Origin: Actinomycetota bacterium
GTDB lineage: Bacteria > Actinomycetota > Acidimicrobiia > Acidimicrobiales > Ilumatobacteraceae
Length of the DNA: 38,418 bases
Reading direction: 5' to 3'
Assembly (NCBI GenBank): GCA_030645675.1
Contig: JAUSLQ010000037.1
Coordinates: forward strand, 1-38,418
In this document: positions 15,713 through 22,941 of the stretch, piece after piece
Layout: every line of letters starts with the position of its first letter
Numbering within the stretch: position 1 is the first letter of the stretch
Notes under the pieces: generated by a model
Seen by the model: only the letters and a program-made list of their open reading frames with translations
What the model was told of the DNA's origin: nothing
The model's database searches: none
Translations under genes and position numbers: made by a program

Positions 15713-16522
15713 ATGGGACTTCTCGACGGCAAGGTCGCGTTCATCACCGGAGCGGCCCGCGCCCAAGGGCGTAGCCACGCAGTTCGGCTGGCCGAGGAAG
15801 GCGCCGACATCATCGCCATCGACATCTGCGCCCCGGCGGCGGCCGTCGGCTACCCGGCGGCGACGCCCGACGACCTGCAGCAGACCGTCCGCGACGTCGA
15901 GGCACTGGGCCGCCGAATCGTCGCCAGGGTCGGCGACGTGCGCGATCAGCAGGCCCTTGACGGTGCGGTCGCCGAGGGTGTCGCCGTACTCGGCAGGCTC
16001 GACATCGTCGTGGCCAATGCCGGCATCTCGTCGTGGGGCCGCTTCTGGGAGATGACGGAAGAACGCTGGCAGGACATGATCGACATCAACCTCACCGGTG
16101 TGTGGCGCACCCTGCGGGCTGCCGCGCCCATCATGATCGCCCAAGGCACCGGTGGATCGATGATCACCATCTCATCGGTGGCGGGCATCAAGTCGCTGCC
16201 CGGCCAGGGCCACTACAGCGCCGCCAAGCACGGCGTCGTCGGCCTGACCAAGACGGCCGCAATCGAGTTGGGGCCGCACGAGATCCGTGTGAACTCCGTG
16301 CACCCGTGGGGTGTCGAGAGCCCGATGACGGTCGACGCGGAGCTCGAGCCGATGCTGGCGGCACACCCCGAGTTCCTGAGCAGCTTCGGTTCGATCATGC
16401 CGCAACTCGGTGTGGCCCAACCACGCGACATCTCCGAGGTGGTGCTGTTCCTCGCGTCCGACGCGTCGAAGTTCATGACCGGCGCACAGATCCCGGTGGA
16501 CATGGGCGCCACCAAGGTCTGA
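15713..16522 (+). CDS. Mycofactocin-type NAD-dependent SDR oxidoreductase
   Basis: 269 residues. ITGAARAQGRSHAVRLAEEG followed by ADIIAIDIC is the hallmark of the mycofactocin-coupled SDR group, whose NAD stays bound and is re-oxidised by the peptide-derived cofactor mycofactocin. A long insertion after IDIC (PAAAVGYPAATPDDLQQT) is also typical. The catalytic residues are S155, Y168 and K172 (HYSAAKHG). An AGGAG ribosome site sits 7 bases before the ATG at 15713, 35 bases after the CoA-transferase stop, so the two are probably cotranscribed. It would oxidise an alcohol or hydroxyacyl group. No mycofactocin biosynthesis gene is in the window. Confidence 0.93.
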   Translation: MGLLDGKVAFITGAARAQGRSHAVRLAEEGADIIAIDICAPAAAVGYPAATPDDLQQTVRDVEALGRRIVARVGDVRDQQALDGAVAEGVAVLGRLDIVVANAGISSWGRFWEMTEERWQDMIDINLTGVWRTLRAAAPIMIAQGTGGSMITISSVAGIKSLPGQGHYSAAKHGVVGLTKTAAIELGPHEIRVNSVHPWGVESPMTVDAELEPMLAAHPEFLSSFGSIMPQLGVAQPRDISEVVLFLASDASKFMTGAQIPVDMGATKV

Positions 16523-16662
16523 CTCCGTCCGATTCGGCCGCGTTCTTCAGCCCGGCGATGGGCGGCAGCAGCACATCGTCGAGCGGAAACTGGGCATGCG
16601 AGCCGCTCTCGCCGAAGGCGCCTCACACGTTGACCGGTTTGGCGTTACACGGCTGCCTTCAT
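16523..16662 (-). pseudogene. Possible relic of an alcohol dehydrogenase gene start
   Basis: The 165 bases between the two SDR genes hold no intact gene. On the minus strand an excellent GGAGGA site (16676-16671) precedes an ATG at 16662 that reads MKAAV then TAA. Restoring two bases would continue it as CNAKPVNV, which resembles the N-terminus of zinc alcohol dehydrogenases (MKAAVCNAP...). Nothing recognisable follows, although one frame is open towards 16523. It could be a decayed third gene of the minus operon, or chance. Confidence 0.35.
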
Positions 16663-16687
16663 GGTTGTCGTCCTCCGACGTCCGAGA

Positions 16688-17479
16688 TCAAGCGAGCAGC
16701 ATCCCGCCGTCGACCACCATGTCGATGCCGGTGGTGAAGCGGGCCGCGGCCGAAGCGAGGTAGAGCGCCGCACCGGCGACATCGTCCGGTTCCCCGAGCC
16801 GACCGAGTGGGATGTTCGCCTCCATGCGGGCGACGACATCATCCCGGTCTTGCAGCACCTGCGTGGCGGGCGTCCGGATCAGCCCTGGGCTGATGGAGTT
16901 CACCCTGATGCCGAAGCGCGACCAGTCACGCGCGAGGACCCGCGTCATGTGGTGGAGCGCAGCCTTCGAGGTGTTGTAGGCGAGGATCCCCGTCGTGGTC
17001 TTGATGCGCTCGCCGCGGTGCCCTCCGATCGATGAGATGTTGATGATCGAGCCGCCACCGTGATCGCGCATGTGGCGCGCCTCGGCCCGACAGCACCAGA
17101 ACGGCGCCGAGAGGAACCCGTTGATGGACCTGTTCCACGCGTCGACGGCTCGGTCGTCGAAGATGCCGACTGCGCCAGAGGGCTGCATCGCGTTGTTCAC
17201 TCCGATGTCCAATCGTCCGAACCGCTGGACCACGTCGGCGGTCATCTGGTCGACGGCGTCGGCGTCGCGCACGTCGCACCGGAAGAACTCCGCCTCGACG
17301 CCGAGTGCCCTCAGCTCGGCGACCGTCTCGGCGCCGGCCTCGACGTTGCGTGCGCCGTTCACCGCCACGGCCGCACCAGCCGACGCGAACGCCCGCGCAA
17401 TGCCGCGACCGATCCCGCTGGTCGCGCCGGTAACGAGCGCAACGCGCCCATCGAGCCTGAAGTCGTCGATCCCAGTCAC
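16688..17479 (-). CDS. SDR-family oxidoreductase
   Basis: 263 residues from a GTG at 17479 with a textbook AGGAGG ribosome site 5 bases upstream. VTGATSGIG is the cofactor motif near residue 17, NNAM replaces the usual NNAG, the catalytic Ser is in INISSIGG, and YNTSKAA supplies Tyr and Lys. SPGLIRTPAT and VVDGGMLLA at the end are classical SDR sequences. It lies downstream of the HAD and alpha/beta hydrolase genes on the same strand, separated by 155 bases with a hairpin, so it may have its own promoter. Substrate unknown. Confidence 0.93.
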   Translation of the reverse strand: MTGIDDFRLDGRVALVTGATSGIGRGIARAFASAGAAVAVNGARNVEAGAETVAELRALGVEAEFFRCDVRDADAVDQMTADVVQRFGRLDIGVNNAMQPSGAVGIFDDRAVDAWNRSINGFLSAPFWCCRAEARHMRDHGGGSIINISSIGGHRGERIKTTTGILAYNTSKAALHHMTRVLARDWSRFGIRVNSISPGLIRTPATQVLQDRDDVVARMEANIPLGRLGEPDDVAGAALYLASAAARFTTGIDMVVDGGMLLA

Positions 17480-17520
17480 CGCTGCCTCCTAGTCCGCATC
17501 TACCCTGCCGCATGAAGCCG

Positions 17521-17543
17521 TTGGACGGGGTCCCGTCGTCCAA
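17521..17543. terminator. Hairpin between hydrolase and SDR genes
   Basis: TTGGACG (17521-17527) pairs with CGTCCAA (17537-17543); an alternative fold pairs GACGGG with CCCGTC. It lies about 90 bases after the hydrolase stop and 40 bases before the SDR start on the minus strand. There is no T-run. The rest of the 155-base gap shows nothing I can name. Confidence 0.35.
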
Positions 17544-17634
17544 GTGGGTGGGGCCAGGGCTGGGGCCGGTGCGGCGGCGATCGAGCAGCCGACGCACGCA
17601 TGCAGTGCACTGATCCGCTGAACGGCGCGACCCG

Positions 17635-18564
17635 TCAGGGAGCGAAGGAGCGGATGATCTCGGCCAGTTCGAGCGGGGTGTCGCCCTGGACGCTGTGCCC
17701 GGCCTCGGCCACCTCCACGACGGTGGCGTCGGGTAGCCGGCGGCGCAACTCGGCGACGTCGGCGTCGTCGACCACCGATTGCGGCCGCATGCCGCGCACG
17801 AGCAGCACCGGGGCGGCAACGCCCTGCAGGACGTCCCACAGCGGGCCCCAATCCGGGTACTCCGTGGAGGCGCCACCGATGACGCCGCCGCCGGTGAACC
17901 GGCGGTAGCGCCACATCCACGTCCCGTCCTCCAACTGGAACGCGTTGTGGAGGATGCCGCGGCGCAACGACTCGACCGTACGCGTCGGGTTGTGCTCGAT
18001 CGTGCGGGCCAGCAGGTCGTCGAAGCTGGCGAACGTGGCCGGCCCCCGCACGAAGTTCGAGATGGCCTGCGACTTGTCGGCGTTGACTCCGGGCGTGACG
18101 TCGACCAGCACCGCGCGCCGAACCAGATCCGGGGCATGGGCCGCGAGCGCGATGGTGGTGAGGCCGCCCAGCGACATGCCCACCACGGCTTTGGCCGCCG
18201 GGGCGACGGCGCGTATGACCGGGGCGACGTCGACCGCGTTGTCCTGCGGCGACAGGAGCCCGGGGTTCGCCACCTGATCGGAGTGCCCGTGCCCGGGAAG
18301 GTCGATGGCGACCAGGGGGCAGCCCAGAGCCAAGGCAACGGTGTCCCACGTGTGTGCGTTCTGCCCGCCGCCGTGGAGGAAGACGTACTCGGGCTCACCC
18401 TCGCCCCACACGAGGAAGCTGACGTGGCGCCCGGGCGCGACCTCCAGCGATTGGCGGCGCACCACCGGTTCCGAGTGGAAGGGGATGCCGTACTCGCCGG
18501 CGTTCTCGTGGAAGTGCGCGAACTCGTCGTACGGGTCGTGCTCAACTGTGCCTTGCTCAAACAT
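17635..18564 (-). CDS. Alpha/beta-hydrolase fold protein
   Basis: 309 residues. The oxyanion segment FLHGGGQNAHTWD is followed by the strand VAIDLPGHGHSD, the nucleophile elbow GMSLGG (Ser) and the terminal His in AGHSVQGD; the acidic residue is probably one of the aspartates in VVDDADV. Such enzymes hydrolyse esters, lactones or C-C bonds of ring-cleavage products. The ATG at 18564 overlaps the end of the HAD gene by 8 bases, so the two are translationally coupled. The N-terminal 45 residues before the core form a short extra segment rich in His and Glu. Which bond it cuts cannot be told. Confidence 0.92.
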   Translation of the reverse strand: MFEQGTVEHDPYDEFAHFHENAGEYGIPFHSEPVVRRQSLEVAPGRHVSFLVWGEGEPEYVFLHGGGQNAHTWDTVALALGCPLVAIDLPGHGHSDQVANPGLLSPQDNAVDVAPVIRAVAPAAKAVVGMSLGGLTTIALAAHAPDLVRRAVLVDVTPGVNADKSQAISNFVRGPATFASFDDLLARTIEHNPTRTVESLRRGILHNAFQLEDGTWMWRYRRFTGGGVIGGASTEYPDWGPLWDVLQGVAAPVLLVRGMRPQSVVDDADVAELRRRLPDATVVEVAEAGHSVQGDTPLELAEIIRSFAP

Positions 18565-19048
18565 GGTGTGCGCCTCCGGTCGTGGTCAGGTCGATCATGA
18601 TCTGCTCGAACGACTGCAGCAAGCTCACCAGCCCGGTGTCCGAGGGGTTGTTGCCGATGAACTGTGCGACCGCGATCGCGATCGTGCCGGCGTCGTCGCA
18701 GAGATCGATCGTCGAGTCGTCGACGAACACATGCGGGCGGTGCTCGGGCCGGAAGTGATCGACCACGTACTTGCCGTTCGGGTCGCGCACGTCCTTGTCG
18801 TAGAACGCGACGAAGTGACCTTCGAGGCCGTGCCGCATCGCCATGCGCCGCGCGTAGTCGGCGCCCCCGGCGCTCCACAGCACGCACCGGGCACCCGCGG
18901 CGGCCAGCGCAGCCAGCAACTCCGAGGCGCCAGGGCGGAGGACGTCGCTGCGGATCGACCCGATCAAGGTGCCGTCGACGTCGAACGCCCACACGACGTC
19001 GGCCTCCAGGGTCTCCCCGGTGTACGAAGCTGGACTTGTCGTCGACAT
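18557..19048 (-). CDS. HAD-superfamily hydrolase-like protein
   Basis: 163 residues, a short HAD fold with little or no cap. Motif I is FDVDGTL near residue 22, motif II is the WSAGG segment (Ser), and VFVDDSTIDLCDD supplies the acidic motif IV. The motif III Lys is probably in YDKD. It may be a small phosphatase. It starts a minus operon with the overlapping alpha/beta hydrolase and is divergent from the acyl-CoA dehydrogenase at 19146. The ATG at 19048 lies 8 bases after a TATACT box and has no ribosome site, so a leaderless message is likely. Confidence 0.88.
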   Translation of the reverse strand: MSTTSPASYTGETLEADVVWAFDVDGTLIGSIRSDVLRPGASELLAALAAAGARCVLWSAGGADYARRMAMRHGLEGHFVAFYDKDVRDPNGKYVVDHFRPEHRPHVFVDDSTIDLCDDAGTIAIAVAQFIGNNPSDTGLVSLLQSFEQIMIDLTTTGGAHHV

Positions 19049-19056
19049 TCCAATAA

Positions 19057-19064
19057 AGTATACT
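19057..19064. promoter_or_regulatory. Shared bidirectional -10 element AGTATACT
   Basis: The palindrome AGTATACT contains TATACT on both strands (minus 19062-19057 and plus 19059-19064). On the minus strand it is 8 bases from the HAD ATG; on the plus strand it leads toward the acyl-CoA dehydrogenase at 19146 with a leader of about 75 bases. Downstream, CCTGCTGGCAGG (19070-19081) and GTACGTAC (19085-19092) are additional palindromes that may be operators. Confidence 0.5.
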
Positions 19065-19145
19065 CATATCCTGCTGGCAGGCAAGTACGTACCGGGCAGG
19101 TCAGCACCAGGGTCGCGCAGCGAACCGGAGCGGGGGAACCGAGGC

Positions 19146-20393
19146 ATGGACACAGCGCAGGCAATCGCCGCATGGGTGGAGGAGAACTGGCAGGCCGACC
19201 TCACCTTGGCGGAGTGGTGGCAGCGCCTCGCCGACTCGGGCCACGCGTTCCCCACTTGGCCCACGGGGCTGGGCGGCACGAACGCGTCCCCCAGTCAGGC
19301 CCGCCAGATCAGCGCGGCGCTCACCGCCGCAGGCGTCATCGGCCCACCTGTCGGGAACGGGCCCTCGATGGGTGGCCCAACGGTGCTCGCGCACGGCACC
19401 CCCGAGCAGCAGCAGCGGTTCGTGGGGCCGCTGGTCCGCGGCCAGGAGGCATGGGCGCAGCTGTTCTCCGAACCCGGCGCCGGCTCCGATCTGGCAAGCC
19501 TGGCCACCAGCGCCGTGCGCGACGGTGACGAGTTCGTGATCAACGGGCAGAAGGTGTGGAACTCCTTCGCCGACATGGCCGATTGGGGCATGTTGTTGGC
19601 GCGCACCGACGTTGACGTGCCCAAGCACAGGGGCATCACCTACATGATGATCGACATGAACCAGGCGGGCGTGGAAGTGCGGCCGCTGGTGCAGATGAAC
19701 GGCATCGCCGAGTTCTGCGAGGTGTTCTTCACCGACGCCCGGGTGCCGGTGGCCAACGTGATCGGTGGCATCGGTGAGGGCTGGAACGTGGCCCGCACCA
19801 CCCTGGCGTTCGAACGTGCGGGCGCCGGCTCGAGCCGCGCGGCCAACGCCATCAGCGTCGGCGCCGGGCCCAAGGCAGGCAACCTGCACACGCCGGTCGG
19901 CGAGTTGCTGCAGCGTGCCAAGCGGGATGCGAACGACCCCACGCTGCGCACGGAGATGCTGCTCAGCTCGCGCACCCTGTTCAAGATGGCCCGCGAACTG
20001 GGCTGCGCCACCGATCCCGTCCTGCGCGATCGCCTGATGCACTACCACATCAACAGCCAGGTCTACTCGTGGACCGGCCAACGAGGTCGCGACAACGCGA
20101 AGACCGGTCGGCCCGGCCCCGAGGTCTCCACCCTCAAGCTGAAGATCGCGCTCCTCGCGCACGAATCACGCGACCTGTCGCTGTCGCTGCTCGGTGCCGA
20201 AGGGATGCTGATGGGAGGCGAGACGTTCGAGGGCGCACGCATCCAGCGCGCCGCTCTGGCCAGCCCGGTTCCTTCGCTGGGCGGCGGCACCAACGAGATC
20301 CAGCGCAACATCATCGGCGAGCAGGCCCTCGGGCTGCCCCGCGAACCATCGGACGACAACGTCATCCCCTTCCGCGAGCTTCGCCGCTCCTGA
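19146..20393 (+). CDS. Acyl-CoA dehydrogenase (FadE type)
   Basis: 415 residues. QLFSEPGAGSDLA and FVINGQKVWNS mark the FAD-binding middle domain, and GGGTNEIQRN the C-terminal domain, ending LGLPREPS plus a 13-residue tail. The residue equivalent to the catalytic Glu of YEGT is Gly380, as in the dehydrogenase at 5401-6612. It forms trans-2-enoyl-CoA from an acyl-CoA, possibly as part of a heteromeric enzyme. The ATG at 19146 is preceded by GGGGGAACC; the frame is open far upstream but lacks family homology there. It heads a plus-strand run with the PPOX, MaoC and NUDIX genes. Confidence 0.94.
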   Translation: MDTAQAIAAWVEENWQADLTLAEWWQRLADSGHAFPTWPTGLGGTNASPSQARQISAALTAAGVIGPPVGNGPSMGGPTVLAHGTPEQQQRFVGPLVRGQEAWAQLFSEPGAGSDLASLATSAVRDGDEFVINGQKVWNSFADMADWGMLLARTDVDVPKHRGITYMMIDMNQAGVEVRPLVQMNGIAEFCEVFFTDARVPVANVIGGIGEGWNVARTTLAFERAGAGSSRAANAISVGAGPKAGNLHTPVGELLQRAKRDANDPTLRTEMLLSSRTLFKMARELGCATDPVLRDRLMHYHINSQVYSWTGQRGRDNAKTGRPGPEVSTLKLKIALLAHESRDLSLSLLGAEGMLMGGETFEGARIQRAALASPVPSLGGGTNEIQRNIIGEQALGLPREPSDDNVIPFRELRRS

Positions 20394-20412
20394 GAGAAGA
20401 GAGCGAGATCCC

Positions 20413-20865
20413 ATGCCCAGCCCCCGAATGACCGAGGACGAGATCTGGTCTTTCGTCACCGACTCACATACCGGCATCATGACCACGCTGCGCCGCGACG
20501 GGTCGCCGGTCTCGCTCCCGCTGTGGTTCGTGTGCCTCGACCGCCAGATCTACTGCCGCACGCGCGGCAAGAAGCTCGATCGAATCCGCCACGACTCTCG
20601 CGCATCGTTCCTCGTCGAGTCCGGGTTGAAGTGGGCAGAGCTCAAAGCGGCGCACCTGTCCGGGATCGCGGAGATCGTCGATCTCGATGCCGACCTGGCG
20701 CAGCGCTTCAACGAGGAGACGGCACGCAAGTACGCCAGCTTCCGCACCACCAGCGAGGAGATGCCGTCGGAGACGGCCGAGCACTACCGTCGCAGCATCG
20801 GTGGGGTCGTGCGCTTCACGCCCACCGGCAAGATCCTGAACTGGGACAACGCGAAGCTGCAGTAG
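20413..20865 (+). CDS. PPOX-class (flavin/F420-binding split-barrel) protein
   Basis: 150 residues of the pyridoxamine 5'-phosphate oxidase-like split-barrel superfamily. TGIMTTLRRDGSPVSLPLWF is the typical first strands, KKLDRIRHDSRASFLVE the second block and FTPTGKILNWDNAKL the C-terminus. Actinobacterial members often bind F420 or FMN and reduce small substrates. It sits 19 bases after the acyl-CoA dehydrogenase and 63 before the dehydratase, so it is probably in the same transcript. It could serve a redox step or detoxify enones; no substrate evidence. Confidence 0.88.
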   Translation: MPSPRMTEDEIWSFVTDSHTGIMTTLRRDGSPVSLPLWFVCLDRQIYCRTRGKKLDRIRHDSRASFLVESGLKWAELKAAHLSGIAEIVDLDADLAQRFNEETARKYASFRTTSEEMPSETAEHYRRSIGGVVRFTPTGKILNWDNAKLQ

Positions 20866-20928
20866 CGACGCGCCCTGCCACCAACGACATCACCCTTTCA
20901 CGAAACCTCACACCAGGAGCCCAACGAG

Positions 20929-22242
20929 ATGGCCGGAGAAACCCACGACGCGTTCAAGGTCGACGAGAACTTGGAGAAGGAGTTCCAGAAGGCCCTCGAG
21001 CATCAGCTCACCGACGAGGACATCCAGAAGGCGCACCTGCTGCTGGGTCTCGACACGGCCAGCAAGCAGCGCGAACTGCACTCGGTGGCCACCCCGGATG
21101 CGTTGCGCAACTGGGCACTCGGTGTGGGCGACGACAACCCGCTGTACACCGACGAGGAGTACGGCCCGACCACTCGCTGGGCCACGCAGATCGGTCACGG
21201 CACTCAGATGGGGCACATCAAGACCCCGATGCTGGGCGACCCGATCCCCGCCGAGGTCGCCGCGCAGACCAAAGGCATGTTCCGCGGCGTGCACGTGTTC
21301 GTCTCCGGCGGCACCTGGGAGTGGTACCGCCCGCTGCGTCCGAACGATCGCATCTACAGCTTCCGCGGCGAGGAGTCGCTCGACACGAAGAAGAGCGAGT
21401 TCGCCGGCCGATCCGTCATCCAGGTCAGCCGCGACGTCGCCATCAACCAGTTCGGTGAAGTGCTGGGCGTGTACCGCATCCTGCGCGTGCTCACCGAGCG
21501 GAAGGAATCGCGCTCGAAGGGCAAGTACGCCGAGATCACCCCGGCCACGTACACCGATGCCGACTACGAGAAGATCGACGCCATCTACGCGCAGGAACGC
21601 CCCCGTGGCGCGGAGAAGCGCTACTGGGAAGACGTCAACGTCGGCGACGAGCTGGACCCGATGGTGAAGGGCCCGCTGACCGTCACCGAGATGATCGCGT
21701 TCCACGCTGGTGGTTACGGCTTCGTGCCCTACGGTTTGCGTTCGTCCCGCGTCGGCTTCAAGAACCGCAAGCGGATCGCACCCTTCTACGTCAAGAACGG
21801 CCAGGGCGTGTACGACGTCGCTCAGCGCCTGCACTGGGACAGCGAGTGGGCCAAGGCGATCGGCAACCCGATGGCGTACGACTACGGGGTGCAACGCCAG
21901 TGCTGGTTCTACCACCACGTCTCCGACTGGGCCGGCGACGACGCGTGCATCGTCGCCCTCGAAGACTCGATCCGCAAGTTCAACTACCAGGGCGACACCC
22001 AGTTCCTCTCCGGCAAGGTGGTGGGCAAGCGAGACGAAGACGGACGCCGGCTCGTCGACCTGGAGCTGCACATGGTGAATCAGCGCGACACCGAGACCGC
22101 CTATGGCACCGCCACGGTCGCGCTCCCGTCGAAAGAGATCGGGCTGCCGCTCTACCCCAACGTGCCGATCGAGCTGCAGCGCCAGGCCGCCACCTTGTTC
22201 GCCCGCCACACCGAGCTCGCTTCCGCCAAGCGCCAGAAGTGA
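20929..22242 (+). CDS. Double-hotdog MaoC/FAS1-type dehydratase
   Basis: 437 residues, about twice a single MaoC domain. The N-terminal half carries the FAS1-dehydratase-like segment WALGVGDDNPLYTDEEYG; the second half starts about residue 230 with YWEDVNVGDEL and PLTVTEMIAFHAGG and ends with the hotdog strands around QFLSGKVVGKRDEDG. Such proteins hydrate enoyl-CoAs or dehydrate 3-hydroxyacyl-CoAs. In the N-half, the usual His after NP is Tyr (NPLY), so it may be structural. AGGAG lies before the ATG. The stop overlaps the NUDIX start (GTGA). It likely follows the acyl-CoA dehydrogenase upstream in a beta-oxidation cycle. Confidence 0.9.
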   Translation: MAGETHDAFKVDENLEKEFQKALEHQLTDEDIQKAHLLLGLDTASKQRELHSVATPDALRNWALGVGDDNPLYTDEEYGPTTRWATQIGHGTQMGHIKTPMLGDPIPAEVAAQTKGMFRGVHVFVSGGTWEWYRPLRPNDRIYSFRGEESLDTKKSEFAGRSVIQVSRDVAINQFGEVLGVYRILRVLTERKESRSKGKYAEITPATYTDADYEKIDAIYAQERPRGAEKRYWEDVNVGDELDPMVKGPLTVTEMIAFHAGGYGFVPYGLRSSRVGFKNRKRIAPFYVKNGQGVYDVAQRLHWDSEWAKAIGNPMAYDYGVQRQCWFYHHVSDWAGDDACIVALEDSIRKFNYQGDTQFLSGKVVGKRDEDGRRLVDLELHMVNQRDTETAYGTATVALPSKEIGLPLYPNVPIELQRQAATLFARHTELASAKRQK

Positions 22243-22907
22243 GCCACCATGCTCCGATCGTGAACTCGTCGAACGCCGACCGGCGGTTCACGATCGAACA
22301 GGTCGTCGAGGCCTGCCGTTCTCTTCCCGAACCGGGCTTCAACCGGATCATGCGCGAGCATCCCCGACCACGCCCGGCGGCAACGTTGGTCCCTGTCGTC
22401 GAGCTCGGCGGGCAGGCCGCCGTGGTGCTGACGCGTCGCACACAGGGGATGGACCACGGTGGCGACTGGGTGTTCCCAGGTGGCCGCCTCGACGACCAGG
22501 ACACGACGCACGCCGAGGCCGCGCGACGGGAGACTGCCGAGGAGCTGGGCATCGACCCTGAACGCATCGAGGTGGTCGGGCAGCTGACCACCCACGGGCC
22601 CATCATCACCGGTTACGTGATCGAGGTGTTCGTCGGCGTGGTTCGGGGCTCCGAAGCGCTCGTCCCCGATGCGCGGGAGGTGTCGGAGATCGCGGTCATC
22701 CCCCTCGCCGATCTCGTCCAGCCGGACCGATCGTTCCGCGGCCCGATGAACCCTTCGCACCGGCATCCCTCCGAGACCGCCTCGACGCTCGACCTCTCCA
22801 ACCTGCGCCACTACTCCATCGACGCGGAGCACCACCTGTGGGGCCTGCAGGCCGACATCCTGCACGAGCTGCTCGCCCACCTCACCGACGGCGCACACGA
22901 CCTCTGA
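22239..22907 (+). CDS. NUDIX hydrolase, CoA-diphosphatase-like
   Basis: 222 residues from a GTG at 22239 that overlaps the dehydratase stop by 4 bases (GTGA). The NUDIX box is FPGGRLDDQDTTHAEAARRE followed by TAEELGI; the REtAEELGI core is intact while the first box Glu is replaced by Thr, a variation seen in NUDT19/CoA-directed members. The long N-terminal segment (RPAATLVPVVELGGQAAVVL) also fits CoA or acyl-CoA diphosphatases, which trim acyl-CoA. Convergent with the ligase that ends at 22942. The physiological substrate is uncertain. Confidence 0.85.
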   Translation: MSHHAPIVNSSNADRRFTIEQVVEACRSLPEPGFNRIMREHPRPRPAATLVPVVELGGQAAVVLTRRTQGMDHGGDWVFPGGRLDDQDTTHAEAARRETAEELGIDPERIEVVGQLTTHGPIITGYVIEVFVGVVRGSEALVPDAREVSEIAVIPLADLVQPDRSFRGPMNPSHRHPSETASTLDLSNLRHYSIDAEHHLWGLQADILHELLAHLTDGAHDL

Positions 22908-22941
22908 GCCGAGCCTGCGACGCCCTCGACGACGGCAGCTG

